This document shows, piece after piece, positions 6,480 to 8,819 of a stretch of DNA of 8,819 bases. Each line of letters starts with the position of its first letter. Within the stretch, counting starts at the first letter, position 1. Position numbers and translations under genes: made by a program. The notes beneath the pieces are model-generated. The model worked only from the letters and a program-made list of their open reading frames with translations. It was not told the DNA's origin and ran no database searches. This stretch comes from an uncultured Oscillospiraceae bacterium (GTDB lineage Bacteria > Bacillota > Clostridia > Oscillospirales > Oscillospiraceae), in contig CATZRD010000057.1 in assembly GCA_958423465.1 (NCBI GenBank), forward strand, positions 1 through 8,819, in the 5' to 3' direction.

Positions 6480-7148
6480 ATGAAACACATTGCCATCGTG
6501 GACGACGACGTCTATATCGGGGATATGCTCCAGGAGGTGCTGGAGCGGGCGGGCTACGCCGTCAGCCGGGCCTACTCCGGCTCCGAGGCGGTGCTGCTGG
6601 CGCAGAGCGGCCGGCGGCCGGACCTCATGCTGCTGGACCTCATGCTGCCGGGCCTCTCCGGCCGGGAGGCCCTGCCGGAGCTGCGGGGCATCCCGGTGAT
6701 TGTCCTCAGCGCCCGGGGAGCGGTGGAGGACAAGGTCCAGCTTCTGCTGGAGGGCGCGGCGGACTATGTGACCAAGCCCTTCGACACCCGGGAGCTGCTG
6801 GCCCGGATCGCCGTCCAGCTCCGGCAGCCGGAGAGCGCCGCCTCCCCCCTGCTGTGGTATCAGGATATCTGCCTAGACACCGACTTGCGTACCGTGTCTG
6901 CCGGGGGCGAAGGGGTGCGCCTCACCCGGACGGAGTGCGCCATTCTGCGCCTTCTCATGGAGAACCCGGAGCAGGTGGTCACCCGCTCCCGCCTGCTGGA
7001 GGACGTGAGCCGGGACACCCCCGACTGCGTGGAGAGCTCGCTGAAGGTCCACATGAGCAACCTGCGCCGGAAGCTGCGCCAGGCCGGGGCCAGGGACTGC
7101 ATCCAGGCGGTGTGGGGCATCGGCTTCCGGCTCTGCGGGGAATCTTAA
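6480..7148 (+). CDS. OmpR/PhoB-family response regulator
   Basis: 222 residues, the normal size for a two-domain transcriptional regulator. The receiver domain (about 1-115) shows the acidic pocket DDD (8-10), the phosphoacceptor D53 in PDLMLLDLMLPG, the S77 switch residue in VIVLSARG and K99 in DYVTKPFD. The C-terminal winged helix (about 124-220) contains LTRTECAILRLLMENPEQVVTR, a recognition region ending HMSNLRRKLR (191-200), and the closing IQAVWGIGFRL wing. It starts at the ATG at 6480 with a GAGGGAG site upstream. It precedes an ABC ATPase and permease on the same strand, the layout of bacitracin/lantibiotic resistance loci, so it probably controls that transporter. The partner histidine kinase is not in the window and may follow the permease. 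Confidence 0.93.
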   Translation: MKHIAIVDDDVYIGDMLQEVLERAGYAVSRAYSGSEAVLLAQSGRRPDLMLLDLMLPGLSGREALPELRGIPVIVLSARGAVEDKVQLLLEGAADYVTKPFDTRELLARIAVQLRQPESAASPLLWYQDICLDTDLRTVSAGGEGVRLTRTECAILRLLMENPEQVVTRSRLLEDVSRDTPDCVESSLKVHMSNLRRKLRQAGARDCIQAVWGIGFRLCGES

Positions 7149-7200
7149 CCATTTCTTACCCCTTCCCTTTACCGCTTTCTGAACCATGCCGTGATACGAT
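7145..7200 (+). promoter_or_regulatory. Candidate regulator-dependent promoter with TTACC direct repeats
   Basis: Between the regulator and the ATPase, TTAACC (7145-7150), TTACC (7156-7160) and TTTACC (7168-7173) recur on one strand at intervals of 11 and about 12 bp. OmpR/PhoB-type regulators commonly bind such helically phased direct repeats. Twenty-two bp after the last repeat comes TACGAT (7195-7200) preceded by TGA, an extended -10. The hexamer at the -35 spacing (7172-7177) is poor, which suits an activator-dependent promoter. No terminator separates the two genes, so read-through from the regulator promoter is also likely. Confidence 0.5.
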
Positions 7201-7229
7201 TCCGCCATTCCAATGAAGGAGGCATGGAT

Positions 7230-8144
7230 ATGGACTATGTCCTGCAAACAAACGATCTGTCCAAACACTACAAGCAGTCCAAAGCCCTGGACGGCCTGAC
7301 CATGGCGGTGCCCAAGGGCGCTATCTACGGTCTGGTGGGCCGCAACGGCGCGGGCAAGACCACCCTCATCCGCCTGGTCTGCGGATTGCAGTCCCCCACC
7401 GGCGGCGGCTTCACCCTCTACGGCCGGAAGAACGACAGTCCCGAGATCGCCCTCTCCCGCCGCCGCATGGGCGCGGTGGTGGAGACCCCCTCCATCTACC
7501 TGAGCATGACCGCCAGGGAGAATCTGCGCCAGCAGTTTACCGTGCTGGGGCTTCCCTCCTATACCGGGCTGGAGGAGCTGCTGGAGCTGGTGGGTCTGGA
7601 AAACACCGGGAAAAAGCGGGCCAGGGACTTCTCCCTGGGCATGCGCCAGCGGCTGGGCATTGCCGTGGCCCTGGCCGGGGACCCGGACTTCCTCATTCTG
7701 GATGAGCCGGCCAACGGTCTGGACCCCCAGGGTATCGTGGAGATCCGGGAACTGATCCTGCGGCTGAACCGGGAGAGGCAGATCACGGTGCTCATCTCCA
7801 GCCACATTCTGGACGAGCTGAGCCGCATGGTCACCCACTACGGCTTTATCGACGGCGGCCGGATGGTGAAGGAGATCACCGCCGCCGATCTGGAGCGGGC
7901 CTGCCGCAAGTGCCTGCGGGTGACGGTCAGCGACGCCAAGGCCATGGCGCCTGTGCTGGACCGGATGGGCCTTACCTACACCGTGTGGTCCGACACCATG
8001 GCGGACGTATACGGCGACGTGTCCGTCACCAGCCTCACCATCGCCCTGCACCAGGCGGGCTGTGAAGTAAAAAACATGCACGAGCGGGACGAGAGCCTGG
8101 AGAGCTACTACATGAATCTGGTGGGAGGTGGCCGTCATGCGTGA
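7230..8144 (+). CDS. ABC transporter ATP-binding protein, bacitracin/lantibiotic export (BcrA/LanF) type
   Basis: 304 residues. The nucleotide-binding domain occupies about 1-215: Walker A GRNGAGKTT (37-45, K43), signature FSLGMRQRLG (134-143), Walker B FLILDEP (154-160) with catalytic E159, D-loop ANGLDP and H-loop H192. The Q-loop position carries glutamate instead (GAVVETPSIY, E85), the E-loop known from LanF-type immunity ATPases. The C-terminal 90 residues are a regulatory extension typical of BcrA relatives. Two nearby ATGs compete: 7224 is 1 nt after AAGGAGG (7216-7222), whereas 7230 sits at a normal 7-nt spacing, so 7230 is preferred. The 3' end overlaps the permease by 8 nt. It should energise export or removal of a peptide antibiotic from the membrane; the substrate is unknown. 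Confidence 0.92.
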   Translation: MDYVLQTNDLSKHYKQSKALDGLTMAVPKGAIYGLVGRNGAGKTTLIRLVCGLQSPTGGGFTLYGRKNDSPEIALSRRRMGAVVETPSIYLSMTARENLRQQFTVLGLPSYTGLEELLELVGLENTGKKRARDFSLGMRQRLGIAVALAGDPDFLILDEPANGLDPQGIVEIRELILRLNRERQITVLISSHILDELSRMVTHYGFIDGGRMVKEITAADLERACRKCLRVTVSDAKAMAPVLDRMGLTYTVWSDTMADVYGDVSVTSLTIALHQAGCEVKNMHERDESLESYYMNLVGGGRHA

Positions 8145-8819
8145 GCTTCTGCGGGCCGGCTTCCGCCGGATGGGAAAAAGTATCGTTTTCTGGCTGTCCA
8201 TGGCCGCGTCGGCCCTGTGGTCCGGGGCCATCGTCGCCATCCGGTACAGCGAATTGGAGACCAGGCCCCAATACGGCGACCTGGACTACATCCTGTGGGA
8301 ATTCACCCCCATGATGGGTATTTTCGCCGCCGTGTTCGTCTGTCTCTTCATCGGCGTGGAGCACAGCGACGGGACCATGCGCAACAAGCTGGCGGTGGGC
8401 CACAGCCGCTGGGCGGTCTATTTCTCCAACTTTACCGTATGCGCGGCGGCGAATCTGGCCGTCATGTTCACCTGGGTGGCGGTGACGTTCTGCCTGGGCG
8501 TCCCCCTGCTGGGCGCGCCCAAGATATCCGCGCCGGAGATCCTCGTGAACCTGGCCCTGGCGGCGCTGACGGTGGTGTCCTCCACCGCTATCTTCCTGCT
8601 GGTGGCGATGCTCACCACCAACAAGGCCGCCTCCGCCGTGGCCTGCATCCTGCTGTCCCTGGCTCTGGTCATCGCGGGAAGCTACTTCTATCAGAGCCTT
8701 CAGGAGCCGGAGATGACTTCCCCGGGCATGATGGTCAATTCCGACGGGTCCATGGAGTGGAGCGACCCCCAGCCCAACCCCCGGTATCTGGAGGGGCCCA
8801 TTCGGAAGGTCTATGAGGT
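8137..8819 (+). CDS. ABC-2-like transporter permease, 3' end outside the window
   Basis: The frame opens at ATG 8137 (MRELLRAGFRRMGKSIVF), with GGGAGG 8 nt upstream inside the end of the ATPase gene, and stays open for 227 codons to the edge. Hydrophobic segments lie near residues 15-35, 56-75, 99-126, 134-160 and 164-183, followed by a hydrophilic stretch (about 187-227) that looks like an extracytoplasmic loop or linker. The motif EHSDGTMRNKLAVGHSRW (75-92) after the second segment is typical of ABC-2/BcrB-like permeases of Firmicutes. The 8-nt overlap with the ATPase gene indicates coupled translation and a shared complex. It probably forms the membrane channel of a bacteriocin or peptide-antibiotic transporter. 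Family members usually have six membrane segments, so at least one is beyond the edge. Confidence 0.88.
   Translation, partial: MRELLRAGFRRMGKSIVFWLSMAASALWSGAIVAIRYSELETRPQYGDLDYILWEFTPMMGIFAAVFVCLFIGVEHSDGTMRNKLAVGHSRWAVYFSNFTVCAAANLAVMFTWVAVTFCLGVPLLGAPKISAPEILVNLALAALTVVSSTAIFLLVAMLTTNKAASAVACILLSLALVIAGSYFYQSLQEPEMTSPGMMVNSDGSMEWSDPQPNPRYLEGPIRKVYE

Noticed and set aside
7191..7229. Longer start for the ATPase at 7191, or at 7224
   Set aside because: The 7191 codon would place the AAGGAGG site inside the gene and overlaps the candidate -10. The 7224 ATG is only 1 nt from AAGGAGG. The ATG at 7230 has normal spacing and leads directly into the family N terminus.
6873..8240. A 455-codon minus-strand frame opposite the regulator and ATPase
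   Set aside because: It runs through two clearly coding plus-strand genes; its translation has no family motifs and is biased to His, Gly and Gln as antisense frames are here.

Overview
The window is GC-rich, with strong G/C preference at third codon positions and clear AAGGAGG-type ribosome binding sites. The split P-protein (GcvPA and GcvPB), a tandem glycine riboswitch with an intrinsic terminator, and a bacitracin/lantibiotic-type ABC transporter with an OmpR-family regulator all point to a GC-rich anaerobic Firmicute, for example of the Oscillospiraceae/Flavonifractor kind. The genus is an inference; no rRNA or other marker is present.

Left two thirds (1-6319, minus strand): one glycine cleavage operon read right to left. 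It starts at a good sigma-A-type promoter (6291-6319). It then runs through a tandem glycine riboswitch (6050-6232) whose last helix overlaps a strong intrinsic terminator (6014-6052). The genes follow in the order gcvT-glyA fusion (5950-3296), gcvH (3218-2841), gcvPA (2839-1523), gcvPB (1526-126) and the first 13 codons of lpdA (40-1), which leaves the window. All four protein activities of the cleavage system (P, H, T, L) are represented. The unusual point is that serine hydroxymethyltransferase is fused to the C terminus of the T protein as one 884-residue chain. One polypeptide could therefore both make 5,10-methylene-THF from the H-protein-bound aminomethyl group and use it to turn a second glycine into serine (or run in reverse).

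Centre (6297-6479): a divergent intergenic region. An AT-rich 10-bp inverted repeat (extendable to 15 bp) sits almost midway between the glycine-operon promoter and a plus-strand promoter with an extended -10.

Right third (6413-8819, plus strand): an OmpR/PhoB-type response regulator (6480-7148), an ABC ATPase with the E-loop seen in bacitracin/lantibiotic exporters (7230-8144), and an overlapping ABC-2-like permease that runs off the right edge. The gap before the ATPase holds TTACC-type direct repeats ahead of a second extended -10, as expected for a target of the regulator. No histidine kinase is present; it may lie downstream. This looks like a peptide-antibiotic sensing and resistance module, probably unrelated to the glycine genes. 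No tRNA, rRNA, CRISPR array, insertion sequence or phage gene was seen.
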